From Onstottus_B arcticum (GTDB taxonomy: Bacteria; Acidobacteriota; Blastocatellia; UBA7656), in NCBI GenBank assembly GCA_038040485.1, contig JBBPIE010000023.1:1-64000 (forward strand): 64,000 bases of DNA. The letters are read 5' to 3'. Under the pieces are notes generated by a model, which was not told where the DNA came from, did not search any database, and was given only the letters and a program-made list of their open reading frames with translations. Made by a program: the position numbers and the translations under genes. Shown piece after piece: positions 16,424 to 26,624 of the stretch; position 1 is the stretch's first letter, and each line of letters begins with the position of its first letter.

Positions 16424-19400
16424 ATGAGAAGAAGAGAATTGATGATGAAGTGGCCTAGAATGAGCAAGCGAACATACGCATCCATCGCCATCGTTCTTGC
16501 GGTGACCTCTATCGGTCTAGCTACCTTGCTCGCAGCCCAGAAGACCGCGTCGCAGCGCAAATCAACCGCGCAAAAGAAAGCGGCGGGACAGGCAGGGGCA
16601 AGCCAACGCTCTGCGAGGGCAAATCGCAAAACAGGCGCGGCGGTCACAGGGCCGACTCGAACGGCTGATCCTAACCGGGCGCCGCAAGCTTCCGTCGATG
16701 ATGCTCTATTCACCAACGAAGAGTTCTTCGGCTCGCAAGCTTCCGTCGCAAGGCCGTACTCGATCGCGCTCGAACGCGTCGGCGTGCTGCTGGCCAGGTA
16801 CCCGAAAGACTCGAGGCTTCATCTGCACGCGGCGCGGCTTGCTGAAAGGCTCGGCCAAAACGACAAAGCCGCAAGCGAGATGGTTGAGTACGCCAATCTG
16901 AAGAAGCGCTCGGCTGATGCGCTGCGGCGACTCGCGAACTTCTATCACGACCGCACGAGGTTTGCCGACGAGGTGAGGACGCTTCAAGAGCTGGCCAAGT
17001 CGATGATGGTTTCCGAGCGAGGACCGATCTACAGACGCGCTGCTGCGGTCGTTCGGTCCCACTCGCTGAAAGAGTTTGCGCCCGCTGATTTCTTCGCCGA
17101 GCTTGTAGCCGTCGATCCCTCAAACATTCAACCCGTCAAAGACTATGTCCAGGAGCTGCGCCTTGCGAAGCAAAACAAAGAAGCGCTCACGGTGCTCGGT
17201 TCATTCCAGGCGAAGTTCCCTGCGGAGCTTGCGTACTTTCTAAAAACGCGCGCGGCGATTCACGAACGCGCAGGCGACAGACGGGCGGCTGAGGAGGCTT
17301 ATTCCTCGGCGTTTGACCCGAACTGGCCACGAGCCATCGCAAGCGACTACTACGATGTGCTTCGGCGGTTTGGGCGCTATCGAACCGTGCGTCGCGGCTT
17401 GCAGGAGCGAGTGCGCGCGGGCGCGGCTGATCTGGAGACAGTCGGCCGGTTGTTCAGCATCTACTCCTATGAAGGCAGCTACCAACCGGCTTCGCAGTTG
17501 TTGCGCAACCTGGAACAAAGACGAAAGGTCGCGCAAGCCGGCAGCTCACGCGACATCTGGGCGCCGCGCGAACTGGAGACGGTCGCGTCGATGTTTACCT
17601 CGATCGGCGACTACGATCAGGCCTCGCGCTATCTCTACACGCTGTACCTTGCGGGGGGACTGCAAGCCGCAAGCGAACAACGCGAGCAAGCGCTCTATCG
17701 TTTGTTCAAAGTGATGCTCGACGCAGCGGGCTCGCCGACCCGTGTTGCCGCCGGCGATCTGTCTTTCTACAAGGATGTAGCTCAGTTGGATCCGCATCCC
17801 GGTTTCATGAACGGCGTGCTCTCGCTGATTCTCTCAGGCATCGACACGGCCGCCGAGTTCAAAACCCAAGAGCAAGCTGCGGCGGGTTATTTCAATCGCG
17901 CGTTTGCGTATCGAATCTTCAACGCTTTCAAGCTGGAGTACGCTCAGTCGAGCCATTTGCCGGAGATGTATCTCGGGGTAGTGAACGTGTTTGCGGGGCT
18001 TGGCGAGCATAAGCTCGCGATCGAAGCCGGGCGCGAGTTCCAGCAGCGCTTTTCGGACTCACCAAACTACGGCGAGGTCTCGCTTCGAATCGCGGACTCG
18101 TACGTAGCGCTCAAGGACCGGGCGAACGAGCGCGCGGTGCTTGGTGATTTGCTCGACCGGCTTGCGCGCGCACGCCGACCAGGCACACCGCTCGTGGCGC
18201 TTGCGGCGAAGCGATGGAGCTGGGGCTCGACGCCTTTCGGCCAAAAGCTGATCGACCGCATTCGCTACAACGTCGAAGCCTACAGCGACACCTACGACCC
18301 GACCGCCGACAAGGACAGTGTGGTCAGTGACGGTGATAGTGAAAGCAGCGACGACTCAGAAGAAGGAGAGTCGGACGAGTCGGATCAGCCTGAAAGTTTC
18401 TATAGCCAATCGGAAGCCAATCCCGGTCCGACTTACAGCAGTGTGCTCGAGCGATACGTTTCGTCGCTTGCAGCCGAAGAGAAGAAGACCGAGACGGTTG
18501 CGTTCTTCTGGGGCGAAGTAAAAAAGCACCCGAAGGAAGAAGGCTTGTACGAGCGGTTCCTTGCGTGGCTTGGACAGGCGCAGCTCATCAACGAGCAGTT
18601 GAAGGCTTACAACACGGCGATCAATCAGTTTGATTCGAACACGTGGTATCACAGGCTTGCGCGGTGGTACGTGAGACAAAAGCGCGGAAAGGAACTGACT
18701 AAATATTCGCGCCAGTTGATCGGGGTGTTCGACGAAGAAGAGATCAGCGATTACCTGCTTCGGTTCGCGGGCTACGGCGCGACGCCAGCGGGCGACGAGC
18801 TGAATTGGGATGAGAAGCTCGCGTTTGATCTTTACACCTTTGCGCACGGGCGCTTTCCGAGGAATTTGTTTTTCGTGCGCGGGATGCTGACTCACCTGGG
18901 AAAGGACAAGAACAATCGCGCTCAGTGGGAGAAGCTTTCGGCCGAGTATTACTTTGCGGATCGATCGATTCGCGAGCCGTATCTTGCATGGCTGTCGCAG
19001 CAAAATCAGTTGCGCGAACGCTACGCGCAAGCGCGCACTCGACTGGGCGCCGCGCCGACAGGGCGCGTAGGCGACGTCGCCGCCTCGCCCCCTCGGCCCG
19101 TCTCCCCCTCGTCTTATGCCGTCTTCTCCGCCGATGCGGCGCTTTGGCTTTCGCATCACGACGAAGCGATCGAAGCTTATCGCCAGCTCGCCGCCATCTA
19201 TCCCGGCGAGCCTCAATACTCGGAGCGGCTTGCTGATCTGACTCGTTCGTTTGGCCAAACCTCGGACAAGCTTTACGAGGAGTCGGCACAAGTCTTTGCG
19301 AAGATGGCGGACATCTATCCGTCCGAGCACGAGTATCGGATCAAAGCGGGTGAGGTCTACGCGCAGCTTGGCGACTTCAAGCGCGCGGGCGCCGAGTGGG

Positions 19401-22400
19401 ACAAGCTCACGCGTCTCGAGCCGGGCGAACGAAACACCTACCTCGAAGTCGCGACGGTCTATTGGGACTACTATCAATTCGATCAAGCCGTTCGCGTGTT
19501 CAAAGACTTGCGCAACGTGACAGGCGATCAATCGATCTACGCGTATCGGCTCGGCGCGGTGTATGAGGGCAAGGGCGACATCGATCTTGCGCTCGCTGAG
19601 TACGTGAAGGTTCTGGATGAGCCGGGCGACGGCCGCGACACGGTGGTGAAGCGGCTTGCTCAGCTTTCAAGGCGCGCAGGTTTGCCTGAGAAGATCGCCG
19701 CTGCTTACGAAAGAGAGCGCTTGGCCGAGCCTGGCGATTGGCAGCTTGTGATTGGCTACGCTAATTATCAGGCGGAACGCGAGCATCAAGCCGACGCGCT
19801 TGCGATGCTGCGAACCGAAGTCTCGCGGTCCGGCGACGTGTCGTTCCTCGAAAGCGTTCGCGATCTGTTCCGTGAGATCCTTCGCCCTGAAGACGAGCAG
19901 CAGGTGATTGCGCGGCTGGCGGCGGTCGCCCGCGACGAGCGCGAAGCGATGATGTACCGGTTGCAGCTTGCGTCGTTTCTCGAACGCCACGGCCAGATCG
20001 ATCAGGCGATCGCGGCCATCGACAAGCTGACCTCGGACTACCCGACTAATCTCGGAATCGTTGAGGAGTCCGCGCAGTTCTACTGGCGCGCGGGTCTGTT
20101 TGATCGCTCGCTCGATCTCTACAAGCGAACGCTCGCTCGCGCGGCGGGTACGAACCGGCGAAGCCTCATGCTTCGTCTCGCGCGCAGACAAGGCGATGCC
20201 GGCAAACTCGCCGACGCCGAAGCGACCCTGCGAGCGTTTTATAACGAGCATCGCGAAGACACCGAAGTCTTTTCGCAGCTCGCGGAGACGCTTGGCGCCG
20301 AGAACAAACTGAACGAGTTGGCCGAGCTCTATCAGAACGCGTTCAAGGAAGTGCGCGACTCGGGGCTGGGCGGCGAAGCAGGGCGAGCGCGAATGGCTGA
20401 GCTCAGAGGTGGAATGATTGGCACGCTCGACGCGCTTGGCAAGTACCAGGACGCGGTCGATCAGTACATCGAAATCATCAACAGCTTCCCCGAAGACTCG
20501 GACCGCCTGGCCTCGGCGATCGACTACGCCGAGCGGCACAACCTGACCGACCGGCTGGCCGGCTATTACGAGAAGCTTGCGAAAGAAGCCTTCAAGAACT
20601 ATCGCTGGAACGTAGTGCTCGCACGCATCCACGAGCGGCGCGGCAACCTGGCGGGCGCGGCCGAGCAATATCGAACAGCGGTTGTGAATGAGCCTCAGCG
20701 ATCTGACTTCCGCTATTCGTTGGCGTCGGTGCTTGCGAGACAGCGCCGTTACGACGAGGCGATTGCCACGCTGCGAGAAGGATGGAGGCTTGCAGGACGC
20801 GACCCCGAGTGGCTGATCCAGGTCGCGAACATTCAAGTCCAGCAGGGCAAGCGCGACGACGCGGTTGCAACGATTCGACAGGCGCTTGCCGAGAAGAAGA
20901 ACGCGAAGGCGCGCGACCAGTTCGATGTTGCTTCGAAGCTTGCGGTGTGGGGGTTGAACACCGAAGCCGCACGATTGTACGAGCAAGTGTTTACCGGTTT
21001 GGCGAAGACGCTCAAGGACGAGGTGGTCAACCAGAACGACGTGACAGGCTATGTTCGCGCGCTTGTAGTGACCGAGCCCGTCGCGCCGGCTTATCAGAAG
21101 ATGGAGCGAATGCGCGCGCAGTTCACGGCTATAGGCGAGAACTCGAAGGACACCGACGGCTACAAGGCGAAGATGATCGTGAACGCGATCGACGCGGCGA
21201 TGCGCGCCGACTTCGGAAGCGGCGTCAGCGATTACGCGACCGCGGCGGAATCGGCCGCGCTTGTTTCGGAAGTGCGAGCGTCGATAGCAAAACTCACAAC
21301 TTATCGCGATGCGCCGGAGTTGCGCCGGTACCTCGGAATTGCGCGGGGCGCGGGCCTGGTCGATGTCGAAGAGCAGATTCAAACGCGGCTGAAGGACGCG
21401 GCATTTGATGTCCGTCCCAAGTCGTCGCCTGCGCCGACCAGCGAGGACACGAGTTTCTATTCGGAGCTGCGAGCGCTTGTGAATTTCTACGGCCGCCACG
21501 CGGCCTATGCCCGCGCCGCCGAAGTGCTGATTGCGGAGAGCAGGCGCGATCCCTACAAGAATCGCTTCGAGTACCAGAACGACATCGCGACACAGTATCG
21601 GCTGGCGGGCGACGGCGGGCGCGAGCTTGAAGCGCTGAGGGCGGCTTACGCGAGCGCGAGCGGCGGGCTGACCGCGGAGACGCGCGATTGGATCGACCGA
21701 TACTTGTCATTGCTTCACGCGGCGGGGAATCGAAGCGAGCTTCAGCGGCTCGCGTCTACCTACAACCCAAACCAGTTGCAGTTGATCAACTTCTTGATCG
21801 AGAACAACGAGAAGGAGCTTGCGCTAGACGCGATCGCGAGCGCGGGGCAGTCGGCGGCGTGGGTTGCGTCGCGCAGCGGTGAGGCCTGCTTCTTTCTCAA
21901 AGACACCTCGCCGGACAACGAGTTGTTCTTCCGCAAGGCGCTGGATGTGCGGCCGATCGGGCAGATGCTTGGGCGCCAAGTCGAGTCGGGACGCGCGCTT
22001 GTCGGCGACGACTGGTTCCTGGCATCGCGAAACTTTGGTTACTGGCTCGGATTGGTTGGGCGCGAACCGGACAGCCGCAAGTTTGTCGTCGGCGAGATCG
22101 AGGGTCACCCCGAAAGCCCCCGCGCTCAACTGGAGCTGGCGGCCTACTATCTCGATCACAAGAATCCGGCGCGAGCGGGCGATCACGTGAAGCTCGCCGC
22201 CGAGCTTGCGCCGGGCAGCCGGGATGTCGCGGTGATTCGCGGCTCAATCGCGCTCGCCGGCCGCGATCGCAAAGCCGCGCTTGAAGCGTGGGACTCGATC
22301 ATCGGCGCGCGCGCCTCGCTCGACGATGCGCAAATCTATCTGCGGGTGATGGCGGCTAACGGATTCCTGCGCGAGTCGCTTCCGAAACTCGAGAGTTTTA

Positions 22401-24271
22401 TCGTGGCTTACACCAACCTGGCCTCGCGAGCGCGGGAAGGCGACGGAAAACTGGAAGCAATCAAGCCGCTTATTCGCCAGATCGCCGACCGAGGCACTCG
22501 CGACTCGAAGCTGGCGGCGGAGATCGCGGTGTTCTTCCAGAACCTGGTCAACAGCACGCCGGGTGATCAAGTGATCGGGCGGCTGCTGATTCAGGAAAGC
22601 TTGATATCCGAGACGGCGCTTGCGAGCGTTTATCGCACGGTCCATCAGCGACTGTCGGATCAAGCGGCCGCGGTGTTCGGAACATCGGAGGACAGCAACG
22701 GCTACTACGACGGCAACGAGCAAGTTTATCCCTCGCGCGCGCTTGCGGAGTTCCGGCGGCGTTTCATCGACTACATGATTCGCAATCGGTCGTTTGATGA
22801 GGCTCGCTTGCTGATTGCGACAATCGAGCGCGAACAAAAGAATCTCATGTTGGCGCAGGACACGGCCGGTGAAGACGACGGCTCGGACGGCGAGGATCGA
22901 TACGAATGGCTGCCGCTTGCGTCGGCGCTGATCGATCTTCGCACCGGCAAGGATGCTAAAGCGATAGCGGACCTGCGGCGCTACGCCTATGCGCGCGAGC
23001 AGAGCTTGAAGGCCTACGCATTGTTAATGGCCGAGCACAAAGACGTCGAAGCGGAAGCGTTGTTGTACGACTCTTATAGCACGACTGTGCGTTCGCGCTA
23101 CGCCGACGACGCCAGTCTGGTCGGGCTCGCGGAGATCGAGGCGCGGCGCGGCCGCGGCGATGAAGCGTCGCGGCTGCTCAAGCTTATGGTCGAGCGCTCG
23201 ACTGACAACACGAGAACTCTTCGGCTGGCGGCTGAGGCTGCGGCGAGAATAAACAGATTCGCGGAGGCTATCGACTTCCGTGAGCAGTTGGCGCGCGCGA
23301 ATCCTTCGGATGCAGGGAACCGGCTCGAGCTTGCGCGTGTGATTGCGGCTTCGGGCAGGGCGTCGGAAGCGATTGACCAGATCGCCGCGCTGATCGGCGA
23401 GCGCACGACGCCGAACCGGGTTCGCGCGCAAGCCGCTGAGGTTGTTGCCGAGTTGGTGCGCGGAGACCGCTCGCTTGCCTCACGCGGTTCGCAGTTCGAT
23501 GAAAAAGCCGCGCAAGGAAACGCGGGCGCGGCGCTTGTGAGAGCTTCGATGTACGAAGCTGCGGGCGACGTCGAACAGGCGCGTTCGCTGTTCAGCGGAA
23601 TCAGCGGACCGCTCGCGCCGGTTTCTCTAATGAAACTCGGCTTGATCTCGCTCGCGTCGAATCGCGACGCCGAAGCCGTTTCAAGCTTCGAGCGGGCGAT
23701 TTATCTCGACGCGGATGGCGCGATGACCGATGCGATCGCGTTTCGCGCGCCAGGCCCTCGCGCCCAACTGATCCTGCTCTACAGCAAAACGGGTCGCGAC
23801 CTGGCAGCGATTCGCTTAGCCGAAGGTGATGGCTCATCGTCGGGCGACGGGCGGGGCCAGCGGCCTTTGATCGGCGCCGAGGTTCTAAACGCGCTCAACG
23901 TACGCGGCTCGAACGCGGCTTCAGACAGCGTGGCGTTCGAGCCTTCGCTTGACGCGCGGTCGAAGGTGACAGGGCTGAAGACGCTTGCGGAGTTGAACGA
24001 CGCCGCGGCTTCGAAGTCGCAGAGCGACTTGCTCGGAGTGCTTGTCGAGTCGGCCTCAAAGCTCGGGCAGTACGATCGCGCGATAGCGATCGAGCGGCTG
24101 CGCACGATGGAAGCCAGGCGAGCCGAAGAGAAGACGGTGATCGAAAAGCGGCTTGCGGAGTTGATGGCTGCGGACCAGGCGCGAAGGCAGCGGCTCGCGC
24201 GGCTCGTGCGGATCAACAGCTCGAACGCGACGGAGTCGATCTTCGCCGGTCGAGTGATTGGACAGGACTAA
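16424..24271 (+). CDS. giant TPR-repeat exported protein, 2615 residues
   Basis: A very large protein made almost wholly of helical TPR-like repeats (for example RYPKDSRLHLHAARLAERLGQND, residues about 120-145, and IYPGEPQYSERLADLTRSFG, about 925-945). A basic start is followed by a hydrophobic segment (residues about 15-35, SIAIVLAVTSIGLATLLAAQ), a signal peptide or anchor. An acidic serine/aspartate linker at about 625-670 splits the superhelix. There is no enzyme domain. Role inferred: periplasmic or outer-surface scaffold. Start is uncertain: ATGs at 16424, 16442, 16445 and 16460 are in frame, and AGAAGAG precedes 16442. The downstream gene begins 4 bp after the stop, suggesting coupled expression. 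Base use is uniform, without sign of fusion by frameshift. Confidence 0.9.
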   Translation: MRRRELMMKWPRMSKRTYASIAIVLAVTSIGLATLLAAQKTASQRKSTAQKKAAGQAGASQRSARANRKTGAAVTGPTRTADPNRAPQASVDDALFTNEEFFGSQASVARPYSIALERVGVLLARYPKDSRLHLHAARLAERLGQNDKAASEMVEYANLKKRSADALRRLANFYHDRTRFADEVRTLQELAKSMMVSERGPIYRRAAAVVRSHSLKEFAPADFFAELVAVDPSNIQPVKDYVQELRLAKQNKEALTVLGSFQAKFPAELAYFLKTRAAIHERAGDRRAAEEAYSSAFDPNWPRAIASDYYDVLRRFGRYRTVRRGLQERVRAGAADLETVGRLFSIYSYEGSYQPASQLLRNLEQRRKVAQAGSSRDIWAPRELETVASMFTSIGDYDQASRYLYTLYLAGGLQAASEQREQALYRLFKVMLDAAGSPTRVAAGDLSFYKDVAQLDPHPGFMNGVLSLILSGIDTAAEFKTQEQAAAGYFNRAFAYRIFNAFKLEYAQSSHLPEMYLGVVNVFAGLGEHKLAIEAGREFQQRFSDSPNYGEVSLRIADSYVALKDRANERAVLGDLLDRLARARRPGTPLVALAAKRWSWGSTPFGQKLIDRIRYNVEAYSDTYDPTADKDSVVSDGDSESSDDSEEGESDESDQPESFYSQSEANPGPTYSSVLERYVSSLAAEEKKTETVAFFWGEVKKHPKEEGLYERFLAWLGQAQLINEQLKAYNTAINQFDSNTWYHRLARWYVRQKRGKELTKYSRQLIGVFDEEEISDYLLRFAGYGATPAGDELNWDEKLAFDLYTFAHGRFPRNLFFVRGMLTHLGKDKNNRAQWEKLSAEYYFADRSIREPYLAWLSQQNQLRERYAQARTRLGAAPTGRVGDVAASPPRPVSPSSYAVFSADAALWLSHHDEAIEAYRQLAAIYPGEPQYSERLADLTRSFGQTSDKLYEESAQVFAKMADIYPSEHEYRIKAGEVYAQLGDFKRAGAEWDKLTRLEPGERNTYLEVATVYWDYYQFDQAVRVFKDLRNVTGDQSIYAYRLGAVYEGKGDIDLALAEYVKVLDEPGDGRDTVVKRLAQLSRRAGLPEKIAAAYERERLAEPGDWQLVIGYANYQAEREHQADALAMLRTEVSRSGDVSFLESVRDLFREILRPEDEQQVIARLAAVARDEREAMMYRLQLASFLERHGQIDQAIAAIDKLTSDYPTNLGIVEESAQFYWRAGLFDRSLDLYKRTLARAAGTNRRSLMLRLARRQGDAGKLADAEATLRAFYNEHREDTEVFSQLAETLGAENKLNELAELYQNAFKEVRDSGLGGEAGRARMAELRGGMIGTLDALGKYQDAVDQYIEIINSFPEDSDRLASAIDYAERHNLTDRLAGYYEKLAKEAFKNYRWNVVLARIHERRGNLAGAAEQYRTAVVNEPQRSDFRYSLASVLARQRRYDEAIATLREGWRLAGRDPEWLIQVANIQVQQGKRDDAVATIRQALAEKKNAKARDQFDVASKLAVWGLNTEAARLYEQVFTGLAKTLKDEVVNQNDVTGYVRALVVTEPVAPAYQKMERMRAQFTAIGENSKDTDGYKAKMIVNAIDAAMRADFGSGVSDYATAAESAALVSEVRASIAKLTTYRDAPELRRYLGIARGAGLVDVEEQIQTRLKDAAFDVRPKSSPAPTSEDTSFYSELRALVNFYGRHAAYARAAEVLIAESRRDPYKNRFEYQNDIATQYRLAGDGGRELEALRAAYASASGGLTAETRDWIDRYLSLLHAAGNRSELQRLASTYNPNQLQLINFLIENNEKELALDAIASAGQSAAWVASRSGEACFFLKDTSPDNELFFRKALDVRPIGQMLGRQVESGRALVGDDWFLASRNFGYWLGLVGREPDSRKFVVGEIEGHPESPRAQLELAAYYLDHKNPARAGDHVKLAAELAPGSRDVAVIRGSIALAGRDRKAALEAWDSIIGARASLDDAQIYLRVMAANGFLRESLPKLESFIVAYTNLASRAREGDGKLEAIKPLIRQIADRGTRDSKLAAEIAVFFQNLVNSTPGDQVIGRLLIQESLISETALASVYRTVHQRLSDQAAAVFGTSEDSNGYYDGNEQVYPSRALAEFRRRFIDYMIRNRSFDEARLLIATIEREQKNLMLAQDTAGEDDGSDGEDRYEWLPLASALIDLRTGKDAKAIADLRRYAYAREQSLKAYALLMAEHKDVEAEALLYDSYSTTVRSRYADDASLVGLAEIEARRGRGDEASRLLKLMVERSTDNTRTLRLAAEAAARINRFAEAIDFREQLARANPSDAGNRLELARVIAASGRASEAIDQIAALIGERTTPNRVRAQAAEVVAELVRGDRSLASRGSQFDEKAAQGNAGAALVRASMYEAAGDVEQARSLFSGISGPLAPVSLMKLGLISLASNRDAEAVSSFERAIYLDADGAMTDAIAFRAPGPRAQLILLYSKTGRDLAAIRLAEGDGSSSGDGRGQRPLIGAEVLNALNVRGSNAASDSVAFEPSLDARSKVTGLKTLAELNDAAASKSQSDLLGVLVESASKLGQYDRAIAIERLRTMEARRAEEKTVIEKRLAELMAADQARRQRLARLVRINSSNATESIFAGRVIGQD

Positions 24272-24275
24272 CGCA

Positions 24276-26108
24276 ATGAAACTGACCAGACTCATTCTGT
24301 TGCTGGCCGTTGTCGGTTCGGCGGTTGTAATCAAGTCCGACGGCCAGCAAGCGCGGCCGATGGCTGAACAACTCAAACTCGCCGGTGTGATGCCGCGAGG
24401 CGCGATGCTCTATGTTCAAGCCGCCGATCTGTCCGCTCTGATGAAGCGCTGGCTCGGCTCGCCGGTGCGCGATCAGTTCTACAAGAGCCCGAGCTTTGCC
24501 ACGTTCTCAAAATCGCGGATCTATCTGAAGCTCGAGGAACGCAAGAAGGACTTCGAGGCGGCGCTTGGTTTCGGGTTGGACGAGAATCGGCTGGCTGAGC
24601 TTGCGGGCGGCGCTTCGGCGGTTGCGATCTACGACATCGGGAATCTCGAGCTTGTGCTGGTGACCGAAGTTTCTCGCGCGCGAGCGGTGACAACTACGCT
24701 CTTCAAACGCGCGCCGCAGTTTGCGGAGCGGCAGGCGGGCGACGGTGTCTACTATGTTCGCGACGTGACGACCGACGGGGGCCGGCTGAATCAGCAGTTC
24801 TGCTTCGCGCACGCCGATGGCAAGTTGATCATCACTACAACTGAGGGATTAATGATTCGCGCGCTCGCAAACGCCAAGTCGTCGGAAGCGGACTCACTGG
24901 TCGCGGACATAATATCAACAGCGAATCAAGCGAAGGGATTCGCGGCTCACGAGGTGACGATGTGGCTGGACCAAGTGAAGCTTAATCGCAACCGGCACTT
25001 CAACAGCTACTGGATTCATAACAATGTTGGAGACTCGACGGTCGAGGGGCTTTCGAACATCGAGAACGGGTTGCTTGATCTGCGGTTTACTCGGGAGGGA
25101 ATGACCGAAGAGCGATGGTTCAAAATCGGTGAGAAGGGACGGGTGAAAGTGGACACGTTGAGCGGGCAACAGGCGAGTGAATTCATGCGATTTGCGCGGC
25201 CGGATGTGCAGTTGATCGCTTTGCGCGCCGGCGGGTCCGGCCCCGATCTTAGCTCCGCGGTCTCCCAAACATTATTCGGCATACTTCCAGACCAGTCGTG
25301 GTCAGCGCCCGAAGCGCCGGATCGAACTCGCCCAAGCCGCACCAGCGCGCGCGGTGAACGCTACCGGACTCTCGATTCGCGGTTTGACATCGATGTCGAT
25401 GACGAGCAAGCGCCAGGGCGGAAGGTTGGGGAAAGCGGGCTGGCGGACAGCGCTCACAAAGCTGCTCCGGCGTCGGACTTTGCGACCGCGATGTCCGCGA
25501 TTTTGACGAGCATTGCGCCTTCAGGCTACTGCGAGCTGGTCAGGTCGAAGTCAGACGAGGGTAAGCCGTTTGTCAGGTTCGAACGCGCGGTCATCATCGA
25601 GATGAAGGGCAGCGAGCTTGATCGCGTACGGCTCGAGCGAGCGGTCATCGACGAACTGCGCGCAAGGTTCGTTGTTGGAGGCTCAGCGACCGCTCTCGAA
25701 TGGCAAGACGCCGAATCGATTCGTTACGTCGCGCAGTCGCTGACCGAGCGGGGCGCGGCATATGCGGTCTCGGGCAAGCATCTCCTGCTCGCTTCAAGCC
25801 GGGAGTTCGCCCGCGACATCCTGCAAGCCGGATCTCGGCCAGCCGTGCAAGCGGTCGGGATCGACGGCGCAGTCGAGTTCTACGGCGTGGTACGCGTCGC
25901 TGACGCGAAGCCGTCGTTCGACAAGCTCATGTTGAAGCTCGACGGCCGAGCCCAGGCCAACCAGAACAACAACAGCGACGACATCAAGTTCTTTAGCGGG
26001 AACCTGTCGAGCCTAATCGCGGCTTCAGCGGTTCGCGAGTTTCGCATCAGACGCGAACGCGACGGCGCGATGATGCTGGAGGAAGTGGTATATCGCACGC
26101 AGCAGTGA
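24276..26108 (+). CDS. secreted DUF3352-like protein
   Basis: A 610-residue exported protein. A signal peptide (MKLTRLILLLAVVGSAVVI, cleavage near residue 22) is followed by LAGVMPRGAMLYVQAADLSALMKRW, the same opening pattern as the protein at 8314-10071. The rest has DUF3352-like alternation of strands and helices (LAELAGGASAVAIYDIGNLE; ADGKLIITTTEGLMIRALA). A disordered, proline- and aspartate-rich linker lies around residues 345-400. The ATG at 24276 follows the giant TPR gene by 4 bp with an AGG 9 nt upstream; a TTG at 24258 overlaps the TPR gene. The close coupling suggests the two proteins act in one exported assembly. Biochemical role unknown. Confidence 0.8.
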   Translation: MKLTRLILLLAVVGSAVVIKSDGQQARPMAEQLKLAGVMPRGAMLYVQAADLSALMKRWLGSPVRDQFYKSPSFATFSKSRIYLKLEERKKDFEAALGFGLDENRLAELAGGASAVAIYDIGNLELVLVTEVSRARAVTTTLFKRAPQFAERQAGDGVYYVRDVTTDGGRLNQQFCFAHADGKLIITTTEGLMIRALANAKSSEADSLVADIISTANQAKGFAAHEVTMWLDQVKLNRNRHFNSYWIHNNVGDSTVEGLSNIENGLLDLRFTREGMTEERWFKIGEKGRVKVDTLSGQQASEFMRFARPDVQLIALRAGGSGPDLSSAVSQTLFGILPDQSWSAPEAPDRTRPSRTSARGERYRTLDSRFDIDVDDEQAPGRKVGESGLADSAHKAAPASDFATAMSAILTSIAPSGYCELVRSKSDEGKPFVRFERAVIIEMKGSELDRVRLERAVIDELRARFVVGGSATALEWQDAESIRYVAQSLTERGAAYAVSGKHLLLASSREFARDILQAGSRPAVQAVGIDGAVEFYGVVRVADAKPSFDKLMLKLDGRAQANQNNNSDDIKFFSGNLSSLIAASAVREFRIRRERDGAMMLEEVVYRTQQ

Positions 26109-26112
26109 GTGA

Positions 26113-26173
26113 GGGGGAGCGGGAGAAGGGGCGAAGGGGAGAAGGGGCGAAGGGGAGAAGGGGCGAAGGGGAG
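26113..26173. repeat. G-rich 8-bp tandem repeat
   Basis: Tandem units CGAAGGGG and AGAAGGGG alternate about seven times. The strand is almost pure purine with many GGGG runs, so it could form a G-quadruplex or triplex. It stands on the left border of an AT-rich two-gene segment whose right border (26947-27037) carries the complementary pyrimidine tract. Confidence 0.85.
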
Positions 26174-26216
26174 ACCTGATTGACACTCCACGAAGGCGGG
26201 GAGTAGATTTGCGCGC

Positions 26217-26612
26217 GTGGCCGATGATCCCGAAAAACTAAGAGAGGCCGAACAAAACCTAATAGAGTCAAGTCGCCTATACGACGAAGCTGTTCAGGCT
26301 TACACAAAGATCCATCCTGGAGCTGCTTTTGCTGGCCTCGCAATACCGCAAACAGCCAGCGACTTATTAGAAGCGGATAGAATAAGAATAAAGAATAGAA
26401 CTGCTTTGATGCTCTTGGAGCTAGGCTCCCACACGCTAGTCTTGGTACTCTCTCTTGGATCAATCTATCTTACTGGCTGGGTCCTACAGACTCTTTTGGG
26501 ACCAAACCCGAAGTTCTTTGATTTCATACCAATTCATTGGATAATTGATGCAGCGGACATTGCGGTGATAGGAAAGTTCATTTGGGAGACGATGAAGAGC
26601 TTTAGAAAGTAA
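26217..26612 (+). CDS. small membrane protein of unknown function
   Basis: A 131-residue protein, not recognised. An acidic helical N-terminus (about 1-60, predicted coiled coil or helical bundle) is followed by two membrane helices, near residues 68-88 (LGSHTLVLVLSLGSIYLTGW) and 103-122. The start is GTG, with GGGGAG 12 nt upstream. The coding sequence is much richer in A+T than its neighbours and uses codons such as ATA and AGA that are rare around it. It probably came from another genome together with the next gene, 12 bp downstream. Confidence 0.65.
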   Translation: MADDPEKLREAEQNLIESSRLYDEAVQAYTKIHPGAAFAGLAIPQTASDLLEADRIRIKNRTALMLLELGSHTLVLVLSLGSIYLTGWVLQTLLGPNPKFFDFIPIHWIIDAADIAVIGKFIWETMKSFRK

Positions 26613-26624
26613 GAGTGGAAACAG

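Noticed and set aside
19667..21499. 610-residue open frame on the minus strand inside the giant TPR gene
   Set aside because: It mirrors the codon bias of the plus-strand gene, has no domain, and its product is arginine/leucine-rich as expected of an antisense frame in high-GC DNA. The same applies to 18356-19531 and 39545-40630.
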